The notes beneath the pieces are model-generated. The model was not told the DNA's origin and did not search any database. It saw only the letters and a list, made by a program, of their open reading frames with translations. The translations under genes were made by a program, and so were the position numbers. A stretch of 64,000 nucleotides of DNA from Chionoecetes opilio (Eukaryota > Arthropoda > Malacostraca > Decapoda > Majidae): positions 72,229 to 136,228 of the forward strand of contig JACEEZ010019099.1 in NCBI GenBank assembly GCA_016584305.1. The letters run 5' to 3'. Of this stretch, positions 11,336 through 21,990 are shown piece by piece; positions within the stretch are counted from its first letter, which is position 1, and the number at the start of each line of letters is the position of its first letter.

Positions 11336-12030
11336 TAGATCATCTGGATGCCCCAAAAAGATAAAAAAGAAAAAAAGTTTTGAAATTTACAATTGTTTTT
11401 TTACAACATGTACAAAATATTTACAAATTTTCATTAAACAAAAATTTAAAGAATTTACAATAAGTACAAAAATTTACAAATTTTGCAAAAAAGTACAAAA
11501 ATTTACAAAAAACAAAAAATGATTAGGAGAATTTACAATTAGTCACGATGTTTTTTCATGAAGGCATCCAGATGTTCCATTTGATTTAGCACTGCAGATG
11601 ACCGAAGGTTTTCGTCTTTGAGTTGCATGATTTGGTCAATCATATAAATTCCAAAACCCTCAAGTCAGCCTGCCCTGCTGTCTTGCAGCTGACCCTTTCT
11701 CAAACGCTTCTACAAACCGTAGCTTCCAAGAAGAGTCATCACTTTCCTCCCTTGATTTTCTCTTCTTGGCAGACGTCCGGGCCACCAACGCTGGCATGGC
11801 AAAGGCTTCACCAGCTTCTGCCGGCGAGGCAACCTGTGCCAGGCCCGTGTCTGCTTCGATGACGTGTCTGAAAATAAATTTCAATATATAGAAATTTAAT
11901 AACACAAACATAATATATTCAAAAGAGGAGGTGCTTGAGGAGGAGAGCTTGTATCTAAGTATTGACAGATACAAGATATCTAACACAATAGAAGTACATT
12001 TAAATTTCAGCACTAGTAATATAGCACGGT

Positions 12031-12180
12031 CGCCTCTGTGGTGTAGTGGCTAGCACGACTGGCTACGAAGATGCGTGTCCTGGTTCGAATCCGGGCCAGG
12101 GCAAGTCGGCGGCCAGCCAAAACAAGCTGTTCTTCCCTCTTCCTATAGCTTCCTCCCTTTCCGGGTTGAAATTATTGTGC
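12031..12180 (+). mobile_element. tRNA-derived SINE head
   Basis: The segment has a tRNA-like body: an A-box region GGTGTAGTGGCTAGCACG, a loop CTACGAA and a perfect B-box GGTTCGAATCC (near 12081-12092), followed by GGGCCAGGGCA. The T-arm folds well and the D-arm fairly well. The acceptor stem (GCCTCTG against the 3' side) and the anticodon stem do not pair properly. A tail of about 70 bp unrelated to tRNA follows. This fits the promoter head of a tRNA-derived SINE rather than a working tRNA. Confidence 0.6.
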
Positions 12181-12336
12181 TGTACTTACATCTCTATGTT
12201 GTTTGATCCGTCAGAAGAGTGACTCGTGGACGGTCCTGAGGACTCTATGGAGGGTTCCAGGAAGCTACTTCCCCCGCTGAAAAAAAATACAGAAAAGATC
12301 ACGGAATGCGACAAAATATAACTGCCTATGAAAAAA

Positions 12337-14352
12337 ATATCGGTAATAATGGACGAGGACTTCGCGGTCGTTTTCAGAGACACCGACAATTTTTCCCTGG
12401 CCTACAATAGGTGCTTTTTCTAATGGAGATAGTTTTATTTTCCGGAAACCCATATTTAGAAATAAAATAAAATAAATTCATCACCGAATTCTATGGTCAC
12501 GGTGTCCAGTAAAACCACTGTATCTCTATCAGAAATAGCACTAAAACTTGGCCGGGAAAAATTTGTCAGGGTCTCAGATAACAAGGAAGTAATTGAATAG
12601 AACATACCTAACCTAACCTTATAGGTTTTAATGAAACCTAACCTAACCTTTACCGCTAAGTATGGTAATAATAGACGAGGACTTCGCGTTCGTTTTCAGA
12701 GAAACCGACAATTTTTCCCTGGCCTACAATAGGTGCTTTTTCTAATGGAGATATGTTATTTTGCGCAAACCCATAAAACATCACCGAATTTTATGATACC
12801 ATTTCCATTAAAATCACTTAATCTCCATCCAAAGACTACTCTATACTGGACTTGCTACTCGTGCCCCGCGCCAACCCGCCCATGACCAGTGGAGGCCAGT
12901 TTTGCGATTCCTGCCATTTTAGAACATCACCCCTATTTCCCTTCCTAAGGTTTATCAGTATATATGATATACCGTTATCTTCGAAACTGTTTGTTCTATA
13001 ATATTATCAAATAAAAAACAGTAAAATACACTAAAGAAATGCCATTATGAGAGAGTGAAGAAATATGCATGACCTCAATATATTCTTAAATTCTTCGCCA
13101 TTTAATATTTTGCGAGAAAACATTTTAGATGCTAGCGATAGAAAGAAGCGGATTTTCATTAGCTTTCCATTGATATATTTCGTTTTCTGATAAATGAATT
13201 ACCACCATGCCTAAATTAGCGTTAACTAAAAAAATAACATCATCAATCGTATCGGCAAGTAAAAAAGTGTTCCATGAATACAGTAGACTATGGCATATCA
13301 GTATAAATGATACACTGTTATCTTCGTGAATGTTTGTTCTATAATATTATCAAATAAAAAACTGTAAAATACACTAAAGAAATTCCATTATGAGAATCTG
13401 AAGAAATATGCATGATCTTATATTCACTTAAACTCATCGCAATTTGATATTTTGCGTGAAGACTTTTTACATGCAACATATCAATAGAAGCGGAATTTAA
13501 TTGGCTTTCCATTGCTATATTTCATTTTCTGATAAATTAATTAGAACCATGCATACATTAGCGTTAACTAAATAAATAACCTCATCCATCGGGTAATTAT
13601 CCCGATAGATGATGTTATTTTTTTAGTTAACGCTAATTTATGCATGGTTATGATTCATTTATCAGAAAACAAAATATAGCAATGGAAAGCTAATGAAAAT
13701 CCGCTTCTTTCTATCGCTAGCATCTAAAATGTTTTCTCGCAAAATATTAAATGGCGATGAGTTTAAGTGAATATTAAGTACATGCATATTTCTTAACTCT
13801 CATAATGGCATTTTTTTATTGCATTATACTGTTTTTTATTTGATAATATTATAGAACAAACATTTACGAAGATAACGGTATATCATATATACTGATAAAC
13901 CATAGGAAGGGAAATAGGGGTGATGTTCTAAAATGGCAGGAATCGCAAAACTGGCCTCCACTGGAAATAGCCCAAAATGAGTAGCAAGTCCAGTATAGAG
14001 TAGTCTTTGCTCCATCATAAATAGCACTAAAACTTGGCCTGGAAAAATTAGGAGTGTCTTATAGGTTTTAATGAACCCTAACCTAACCTTATAGGTTAGT
14101 ACCCTTAGTTAGCTTTAGTCACCTTAGTTAACCTTATAGGTATACATAGTGCTTTTCTGATGGAGATACAGTGTTTGTAACGGAAACGGTACCATAAAAT
14201 TCGGTGATGATTTTTTTTATTTATTAATTTTTTTTAATGGGTTTGCGCAAAATAAAACTATCACCATTAGAAAAACCAACTCTAGTAGGCCCGGAAAAAA
14301 TAGTCGGTGTCTCTGAAAACGACCGCGAAGTCCTCGTCCATTATAATCAAAT
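12337..14352. mobile_element. 2-kb foldback built from nested inverted repeats
   Basis: The outer arm beginning TAATGGACGAGGACTTCGCG (about 12350) recurs inverted at about 14345. A second, direct copy of the same arm starts near 12658. Inside, 12840-13220 is the reverse complement of about 13620-14030, with a third diverged copy at 13230-13570 and a palindromic centre around 13585-13605. CCTAACCT runs occur at 12607-12650 and 14080-14100. No transposase is visible. It shares its end family with the MITE at 15974-16567 and lies in the intron of the MADF pseudogene. Confidence 0.7.
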
Positions 14353-14943
14353 TATCTTCAGATTTGTTTTAAGAATGTCAAGAGTGCATTTTCATTCCAT
14401 CACCAGGTATCTGAAAAGAATAAACGGAGTATGCCCATAAATGATTACAAATACTTACGAGCGATGTTGTCCTGCTGCGTTGCATAGCAGGGCGTCCAAA
14501 ATTGGGAAAAGATACCACTTGACAGTGGCAACATCATCAGCCCCGTAACCACTCGGTCGAGCCTTGGTGGTGACCCTCCTCATCCGGACATACCTGTCTC
14601 TGAGGTAGGCCCACCTCTTTTTACAGTCCTCCGCTGTAACAAAGACCAAAATATCAGATGTTGATGGAATTTTAATATTTTGATGGGCACAGCATAAGTA
14701 TGCAGTTTCACTTTAAGAGGCAGTATTGCTTGAGTAGGCATACATATTTTGAACAACACCTTTATGTTCTTTTTCATGTTTTTTGAGAACTGTTCGACGT
14801 ACCATTCATGTTCAGCAAATTTGCTATAGACGTCCAATATTTCTTTTCAGTGCCACGTCTTAAGTTTTCCTGAGCAGCATCGTAGAGCCAAGGGTACTGG
14901 CCCACGGTGTGATCAGCTTCTCAGCCTGCTCCTCGGTCCAATT

Positions 14944-15790
14944 CTGGAAAATAGTAGTACATTAGGAAACGTAGTGACAAGGTGAATATATGTTCAAACA
15001 CAAATGAATGACTTGACAAATAGTTTTTGGAGTGGGGGATAAGGTTTCATTTGCACTAAGGTTTTTACGTTTAATTTTGATGGTTCTGAACAGGGTTTTT
15101 ACCATATTCATATCATGGATGGATAAATTAGAGAGCTCTGCACCGCCAAGATACTAACGGCACGATAATAGTTAATAGAGTTAATGGTACGCTCGTCTAC
15201 CGGTATCTAGTCCCCGTCGCCGAGAGTTCCGCTGCAATTTTGGTAAATTTATACTCTTACCAATATTAACCATATTTCTCTACATAATGGGAGTATGGTT
15301 TCTTTACAAAAATGGATTCTGAGAATTTTCTTTCCCAGAGAATCCATTGCAAATCACTACTTTCGGAGATATAAAATGTTGGAAAATATGCAATTTCAAC
15401 CACACCCCCTAATGACCAATACTCTCCTGAATGTAGAAACACGGGAAAAATTTGATTAAATGTATATTTTGGGCCCACTGAAATTTTCCCAACTTCAAAA
15501 AATTAAAACTCGCCGAAAATAGGAACACTCGTCGAAGTGAAAAAATTGGAACACTCGCCGATGTCGGCGACAATTCCAGGTACATATATATCTAATATAT
15601 GACTTTAGTGTTTATGTATACCTAACCTAACGGAAATCTAACCATTACCGTCAGCGAGAGTACCAAGTTGCGTTGGGATGAAAATTTGGTAGAGGGACGA
15701 GAGTAATATAAACCTTTCTTTGCAGCAAACAGTGGTTCATATTAAAATATCAAATATTATTCAATGCACTGTATCCACAGAGGTTATATA
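14944..15790. other. Non-coding stretch with one dispersed inverted segment
   Basis: No gene is recognised. Positions about 15495-15585 are the reverse complement of about 6967-7045 (both contain GTCGGCGAGTGTT and TCCTATTTTCGGCGA), so one repeat family bounds the 7.0-15.6 kb interval in opposite orientation. A weak hAT-like start (CAGTGGGGGAAAACTGCGGG) appears at 15794 without a partner. Confidence 0.45.
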
Positions 15791-15973
15791 CAGTGGGGGA
15801 AAACTGCGGGGAGGCCTGGGGGGCACGTGCCCCCCATTTCCGGGCGGGTCCCTCATTTGAATGACTAGATAAATATGTAACTGAGAAAAAAAAACCAATT
15901 GTTTAATCTAAGATTTATAATCATAATGGATTTATAAAAAACATGATAAATAGTTATATGTAAATGTAGGGTT

Positions 15974-16567
15974 ATAATGGACGAGGACTTCGCGGTCATT
16001 TTCAGAGACACCGACTATTTTTTTTGGCCTACATAAGGTGTTGTTCAAAGGAGATATTTTTATTTTGCGCAAAACCCCATAAGCAAAAAAAAAAAAAAAA
16101 AAAAACTTTTTTTATGGTACCGTTTCCATTAAAAACACATCTCCATCAGAAAAAGCACAAAAAACTTGGCCGGGGAAAAATTTGTCAGGGTCTTTTAGGT
16201 TTTAATAAAAACCTATAAAGGTTAAGTTGGGTATATTTTGGGGTTTAAAGATTAGGTTAGGTATACTTTGTGGTTAAGATTAGGTTAGGTTTATTAAAAC
16301 CTATAAAAAGGTTAGGTTAGTTTCATTAAAACCTAAATTCCCCTGACAATTTTTCCAGGCCAAGTTAGTGCTTTTCTGATGGAGATATTTGTTTTTTTAA
16401 TGGAAACGGTACCATAACATTCGGTGTTTTTTTTTTTTTTTTTTTTTTTTTAAACTATGGGTTGGCGCAAAATAAAACTATCTCCATTAGAAAAAGCACC
16501 TATATAATTATCGGCCAGGAAAAAAGTCGGTGTCTCTGAAAACGACCGCGAAGTCCTCGTCCATTAT
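15974..16567. mobile_element. MITE sharing ends with the 12.3-kb foldback
   Basis: Its TIRs are TAATGGACGAGGACTTCGCG at the left and its reverse complement ending CCATTAT at 16567. Conserved subterminal parts follow on both sides (TTTCAGAGACACCGAC, AATGGAGATA-type segment). The interior has poly-A and poly-T tracts (16085-16105 and 16428-16451) and several GGTTAGGT runs. The target duplication is ambiguous. It is non-coding. Confidence 0.7.
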
Positions 16568-16577
16568 TACCAAATGC

Positions 16578-16885
16578 ATCATATATATATATATATATAT
16601 ATATACTAGCCGCAAAGCCCCCCTCCGGGCGGACTTTTGGCTAGCTCCTGCGGAGGGCTAGGGTTTGGTGGCCGAAGGCCCACCAAACACGGACTCTCCA
16701 GATAGCCCCTTCAAATTTTTCCCTGAAATCATGGATGTAGAAATGTATGTATTCCCCCCACCCATTCACTCACCCTTTACCATCACCCCCCACTATTCCC
16801 TCCCCCATCACCCCCCACCCATTCACTCACCCATCACCCCACACCCATTACCCATCACCCCACCCATTCATTACCCATCACCCTA
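16578..16885. repeat. TA microsatellite and C-rich simple repeat
   Basis: A (TA)n tract lies at about 16578-16606. After a short segment related to the 8.75-kb palindrome, positions 16750-16880 are an irregular CCCATTCA/CCATCACCC-type simple repeat. Apparent reading frames here are only Pro/His/Ser translations of this repeat. Confidence 0.8.
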
Positions 16886-17353
16886 ATTTAAGGCCCGGTC
16901 ACACTGGCCTTCGCGGGCGCATCGCGCACGTCTCAGGGCCCGAAAAATTTTGTGAACGTGAAGCAAGCGCTTTTGGACGCATCGGGTCGTGATATGGACG
17001 TGATCCACCCGCGCCACAGGGCTAGAACAATCACACGCGGCATACGGTTTTGGATTTCCAAAAATCGAGGAGCGCGGGTGACCTCGGGTGGCACACGTGA
17101 TAAAGACGTGGTTAAGACGCGTTTAGACGTGGTACAGACGTGCTACGGCCGCGGTAAGTGCGTGGTTACACGCGTTTACCCGCTAACCTTTAGCGGGTAA
17201 TCGGGGTTAATGACGGTCATAGCACGGCTGTACCGTGTCTGTTCCGCGTGTTTTCACGTGCATTTGCGTGTGTAGCGCGGGTATCTGGGACCTATATATT
17301 GGGGTCGATTTGCCAAGCATTCACACTCCTGTTTCTGACGTGGTTTGGTTGAA

Positions 17354-18495
17354 CATGGACCGTATTGACTCGTCTTGATGCGATGCAACAGCATATGAAC
17401 CAGGCGTTACATGCCATCAGTACATCGTTGATAGACGAGAAGAAGACGGCTGAGGAGGAGGGCGGCCCGGAGCATATGGGTGCGAAACTGGATTAGCAGG
17501 AGACCTGAGCATGGCCTGTAGATGCTAATGGTGGAGCTCCGAATGAAGATCCAAGGCCTTCCAGAATTCATGAGAATGCCACCTGACATTTTTCGATGAA
17601 GTTGTGGAGAAAACTGAGACAGCCCTTTACCAAGAAGACCACCCACTGGCGAGCACCCCTTGACCCCAGGCCTGAAGGTTGCCTCACCCTGAGGCACCTT
17701 GCTTCTGGCGCCAAGTACCGTGACATGCAGTATGGCTGGAGGGTGCTCCAAACACCATCAGTATAGTGGTGCGTGAGGTGTGTATGGCCATCGTCGACGA
17801 GTACCGTGAGGAGCTGCTCAAGCCACCACAGAACGATGAAGATTGGCGTCAGATCACCGATAATTTGGGTGAGAAGGGGGAACTTCCACATGTAATTGGT
17901 GCAATAGGACGGCAAGCACGTTGCCTGTAAAGCTCCTGCCAACATGGTTCGACTACTACAACTACAAGGGGTTTTTCAGTATCATCCTCCCCGGCGGTCG
18001 TCACATGACTACAAGTTCATGTGGATAGACGTCAGCGGCAAGGGTTCAAAGTCTGATGCCCACCTTTACAATGCAAGTGTTTTGAGAGAGGCTCTCGAGA
18101 AGAAAAGACATTGCTTTGGATTCCACAGCCTGATCCTATCCCAGGTGACACAGAGGAGTCCCCTTTTTTCTGGTGGGAGATAATGCTTTCGCACTCCGGA
18201 CCTACATGATGAAGCCGTACATAACAAGGAGATGACCAGGAAGCAGAGGATCTTCAAAATATAGACTCTCGCGAGCCCGAAGGGTGGTGGAGAATGCGTT
18301 GGCCCTACTAGCGAATCGTTTCAAGTTCTCTGTCGGGCCATGTTGCATGAAGCGGACACTGTGAGGCTCCTGGTCAAAGACATGTGTAATCCTCCACAAC
18401 CTTATGAGGTCACGTTACCCGGTGATGCAGACCGACTGGTGGATGTGGAGGACCAAATGGAGTGGTGGTGCCTGGTGCCTGGCGTGCCGGCATGA
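17354..18495 (+). pseudogene. Harbinger DDE nuclease (HARBI1-like), heavily frameshifted
   Basis: Family landmarks appear in order across several frames. They are an N-terminal segment (ATGGACCG at 17354), TLRHLASGAKYRDMQYGWRV near 17685-17745, DGKHVACKAPAN at about 17908-17945 with the first catalytic aspartate, and YKFMWIDVSGKGSKSDAHLY at 18010-18070 with the second. These are followed by GDNAFALRTYMMKPY near 18178-18225 and RLSRARRVVENALALLANRF near 18265-18322 with the catalytic glutamate. The DDE set is therefore recognisable, but at least five frame changes and several stops make it inactive. Its partner gene is at 19328-21024. Confidence 0.85.
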
Positions 18496-18619
18496 ACCTT
18501 GAGGACACGAAACCCGACCGATTACCAGGGAACAACAGAGACTTCAAGATAGCCAAGGCTCAGAGGAACCTCCTCAGGAATGGTGCAACTCAACTGCTGG
18601 AAGTGTTCCATGGCAGGTG

Positions 18620-19327
18620 ACCCTGCTCCTACCCCCCCAGCGAGGGCCAAAAAAATAGCAGTGTAATATTTTGTTTTTGGCATAAAAATATTAATAGTCG
18701 CCTCACTTGTTGTTTACTTAGTCCTATTTTCTCTCAGCTTTATTATTTTAATATTATTGTTTTTATTCATTCATATTATTTGAGTATTTAACCCTGGAGA
18801 GGTACCCCTAGACAGAAGTGTCCTGCGTGTTGCACAAAATCATTTTTTTTGCTAAACAAGGTTTATTTTATTGTTTAATTCATTCATTAAACATAAAAAA
18901 TATAATTCAATCTTCATTTTCCTTCTAGGTAAAATTAAAATTTTGTTTGCGGTACCGTTCCCGGGGGTTTTTTTTTCCTTTAAAAAAGGGTTTTTTTTAT
19001 TTTTTTAATTCATTTATTAAACATAAAAATATAAATTTAATCTTCATTATCCTTAGGTAAAATTAAAATTTTGTAGCGGTACCGTTCCAGGGTTAATATT
19101 AAGAAAATATTATTATTACTATAGAAAACCTATGAAAGACAGTAAAGTTAAGGGAATGGAAAACAAGCATATGAATATTATACAATTATTTATTGCAAAA
19201 ATAAAAAAATAATACTTATTTCAAAATAACTAATAACTAATAAAAAAACAAAAAAAATAAAATTAATATACATATAAAAAAAAAATAAAAAAAAATACAT
19301 ATAAATTATACATTCAAATACAGGTCA
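18620..19327. other. AT-rich spacer between the two Harbinger genes
   Basis: Apart from the TTAA MITE at 18792-19092 this is AT-rich non-coding sequence between the convergent nuclease and Myb-like pseudogenes, with poly-A tracts around 19240-19300. No gene is seen. Confidence 0.6.
18792..19092. mobile_element. 301-bp MITE with TTAA target (piggyBac type)
   Basis: TTAA at 18788-18791 and 19093-19096 flanks ends CCCTGGAGAGGTACC and, inverted, CCCTGGAACGGTACC. The interior is a roughly 100-bp unit present twice (AATTCATTCATTAAACATAA and following), ending each time in GCGGTACCGTTCC. It is inserted inside Harbinger element 2. Confidence 0.85.
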
Positions 19328-21024
19328 TCACAGGTCATCATTAGTCTTGGAGGGTATGGGGATACGTTCCAGTCCTCCGCAATGCTGGAGCCCAGAACCT
19401 TTCCGACTGATTCCGCGAGTCCCTAGACCGGGGCAGGTGTCGTGAGTGGCTGGGGGGGGACGGGGACTGCTGGGGGTGCTGGCCACCCCCATACTGCAGT
19501 TGGGACTCGGGCAACCTGGCATGTGAAAATACTGCTGGCTGTAGGTGGGTGGTGTTATGGCGGACTGTTGGGAGGTAGAGGCCTGCTGGGTTGTGGGCTG
19601 TTTAGGGGCCCGGTCCAGCCCCCGATGTAGAGGACCCCGTGTGTCGCCGATGCACAATGTCGACTATTTTGGGCGTGCATCACCTGGTACTCCCCAGGGG
19701 CAGAAACGCAGGGTGTCGGACACAAACCTTATAAAGGCCTCCCAGTGACTGGGGCTGAGACCTCTCCCCCAGCAGCCTCTCCAGCAGTGCCTGGTTGGCC
19801 TTCATGGTGGATCGGAGGTCCACCATCCATTCCTCTTCTTGCCTCTCAGTGCTGGAGTCTTCCTCTTACGGCGGGTTGAGGCCTGCTCCCCGCTGCTGCC
19901 ACTCCATGTCCTCCAGGATGTGGCTTCCCCGGAGTCATGTGGGTACTGGCCTGGGAGGTCTGGGCGTCAGGAGATGGGGCACGGGGCAGGTTTACAAGGG
20001 TGTCCGGGGACATCAGTGGGCATGGAACCTGAAACAGATTAAACATTTACAGATTAAACATTTGTTAATATAATGGCATAGACAATTACATATTTATATT
20101 TCTGGGAATTAAAAAGTAAAACTTACTAAATAAATCTAAAACAATAATGTTAAACGCAAATTAATAAATAAGTAAAACGTAAAGGATAGTATCACAGTAA
20201 AATAATCTTAATTTAAAGAATTTATGTAACAGCATTGTATTACTGAACCCTCTTTTAAGCAAAATTTGGCATTAATTATATCCTCGGCTTGAAAGTCTTC
20301 CAATTTTGTACAAAATTTGAGATTCTTTCAAGTTTTGAATATATGAGATGTACTTACTTTTTTAAAGGCGATGTTCTCAACAAACCCCCTTGTCCCTCTC
20401 CGTCAACATCTTGGTTGCCTGGCCACTGGTCCTCTTGGACAGCTTAACATACCAGTCCTTTACGTTTTTCCACCCGTTCTGGAGGTTTTCAGGTGATCCC
20501 CAGCTCCTGGCCTTCATCTCCCACGAAGCTTTTCCTGTGATAGCTTTGGTTACTGCGGAGCCACAGGTAGGTGTTTGAATGAAGCCACTCCACCAGATCC
20601 TGCTCCGTTGTGTCGGGGAGACTCCAGCCTTGCTTCGGAGCAGCATCAGCCTTCTTCTTCCCCTTGCCCTTCCGTCTTGGGCACCGGTTGCTGCTGCTGC
20701 TTCCTCCTCCTCCTCCCTCCTCCCCTCCTCATGGGGGGGAATGAGAGGCATCAGGCATCACCAGAGGCTCCTCCTCCTCCTATTGTGGAGTGGAGCTGTG
20801 GCAGCTGTGGCAGCTGGGGAGCTGTGGCAGCTGTGGCAGCTGTGGCAGCTGTGGATCACCCCTTTAAAAGATGTTTCCTCCTCCTGATGAAATGCAGCAG
20901 GACTGGCCTCCACCTTGAAGTAGCATCTGAAGTAGTAGCTGGATGCACCTGCGCAGGGACACCTGGTGGCCTCTTGCCCTTTGGGGGCGGTTTCTAGGGG
21001 GGAACTTTGGGAGCCATCTGTCAA
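19328..21024 (-). pseudogene. Myb/MADF-like partner protein of Harbinger element 2
   Basis: Minus-strand exon 1 (21024 to about 20377) begins MTDGSQSSPLETAPKGQEAT and runs through a CHS tripeptide repeat. After a frame break it reaches a helical DNA-binding domain (SPENLQNGWKNVKDWYVKLS and GQATKMLTERDKGVC) typical of Harbinger Myb-like proteins. An exon 2 acceptor (TTTCAG) lies at about 20030. The exon encodes a Pro-rich region and then, in broken frames, EAFIRFVSDTLRFCPWG at about 19740-19690 and a low-complexity Gln/Pro/Ser tail ending at 19328. The protein would bind element ends and recruit the nuclease. Frame breaks near 20755 and 19800 inactivate it. Confidence 0.7.
20793..20850. repeat. 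9-bp tandem repeat inside the Myb-like gene
   Basis: About seven copies of CAGCTGTGG, some variant, run in tandem and are read on the minus strand as a Cys-His-Ser repeat. Slippage here probably caused the adjacent frame break. Confidence 0.8.
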
Positions 21025-21639
21025 AGTCTGGGAGTTTTTGAGAGTGTGATACTGTTGGTGTCTGGAGCGAGTATGAGTTCTACCGCCTGCCCTGGCTCCT
21101 TATATACCCGTGTGGGGCCGTGGTACCCACGCGCATACCTGTGATTGCCCGCGAACGGCCCCCCCCTTCACACGTGGACCAGCCCCGATGTACACGTGAT
21201 CAACCCCTGGTTCAGGCGTGATGCAGCCCCGGTTACCCCCCCAAAGCCTGTGACCACGTGGAGCTTTTCCCGCGCTTACACGCGCTCCAGCCGCGCTCAC
21301 AGCGGACAGGACGCGGAAACAGCCGCCAGCGTCTGTTCCGCGGGCTTACCACGGGTACCCACGTGTAAGCCATTTTCACCACGTGGAACAGCGGGTAAAA
21401 ATTTTGTGGGAATTTACTCGCGCTGCAGACGCAAAAATGCCTGTGGACCGGGCCTAAACCCTACATCAAGGTTTTCCCCAATTCTCGAACCCACTTTTTT
21501 CACAATTATCGCTTTAAAAGGCGCTAAAAAAAGAAAAAAAAAGTGATCGGATCATCTCATACTGGGCTTAAAACCTTCCCCTGGTCAACCCGGTTCCAAA
21601 AATGTGCCATATGAGGTGATTGCGCCACGGGGGGCGGAA

Positions 21640-21692
21640 CCTATACCACACACACACACAGACAGACACAGACACACTTTCGCTTATATATA

Positions 21693-21749
<57 letters not shown>

Positions 21750-21750
21750 A
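21640..21750. repeat. CA/GACA and TA microsatellites
   Basis: A CACACA/GACAGACA tract (about 21648-21678) is followed by a long (TA)n tract to about 21747. They sit between the end of Harbinger 2 (21454) and the duplicated MADF exon. Positions 21458-21640 hold no gene. Confidence 0.85.
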
Positions 21751-21754
21751 ACAT

Positions 21755-21990
21755 AAAGGTGATGTTCAATATATGTATGCCTACTCAAGCAATACTGCCT
21801 CTTAAAGTGAAACTGCATACTTATGCTGTGCCCATCAAAATATTAAAATTCCATCAACATCTGATATTTTGGTCTTTGTTACAGCGGAGGACTGTAAAAA
21901 GAGGTGGGCCTACCTCAGAGACAGGTATGTCCGGATGAGGAGGGTCACCACCAAGGCTCTACCGAGTGGTTCCGGGGCTGATGATCTAGC
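21755..21990 (+). pseudogene. Inverted duplicate of a MADF exon and its intron
   Basis: This is a near-identical, opposite-strand copy of 14760-14535. It includes about 110 bp of intron, the TTGTTACAG acceptor and the exon reading CKKRWAYLRDRYVRMRRVTT. Homology stops at about 21990 within the exon, where it abuts the zinc-knuckle ORF on the other strand. Because the intron is retained it was copied at DNA level. Confidence 0.85.

Larger units (their letters stand above)
11539..14943 (-). pseudogene. MADF/Myb-like protein of a Harbinger element, four exons
   Basis: Read on the minus strand, exon pieces are visible. At about 14943-14803, NWTEEQAEKLIT opens a MADF/Myb-like DNA-binding domain and is followed, after a frame break, by GTEKKYWTSIA. 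At about 14634-14457, CKKRWAYLRDRYVRMRRVTT and VKWYLFPILDAL continue it, ending at a GTAAGT donor. At 12280-12186 there is a Ser-rich linker. At about 11869-11539 the tail contains AKKRKSREES and ends DQIMQLKDENLR...MKKHRD, which resembles a BESS-like or helical dimerisation tail. Intron borders look normal. Such proteins accompany Harbinger nucleases and help bind the transposon ends and import the nuclease. It probably belongs to the element starting at 6324. The 12.4-14.4 kb intron contains a 2-kb foldback. Confidence 0.65.
16892..21454. mobile_element. Harbinger element 2, complete outline with TIRs and TAA targets
   Basis: TIRs GGCCCGGTCACACTGGCC (16892) and, inverted from 21454, GGCCCGGTCCACAGGCA are flanked by TAA on both sides (16889-16891 and 21455-21457), the TWA target of PIF/Harbinger. 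Inside are a nuclease remnant on + (17354-18495) and a Myb-like gene on - (19328-21024), convergent as is usual for the superfamily. Both subterminal regions (16960-17290 and 21100-21420) are GC-rich and packed with ACGTG, CACGCG and CGTGG words, likely protein-binding sites. A 301-bp TTAA MITE is inserted at 18792. Confidence 0.85.

Noticed and set aside
12032..12105. A functional tRNA gene (CTACGAA loop, perfect B-box)
   Set aside because: Acceptor and anticodon stems do not pair; together with the extra 3' tail it fits a SINE head better.
16665..16992. Pro/His-rich frames of 73-81 codons
   Set aside because: Translations of a CCCATT/CACC simple repeat.
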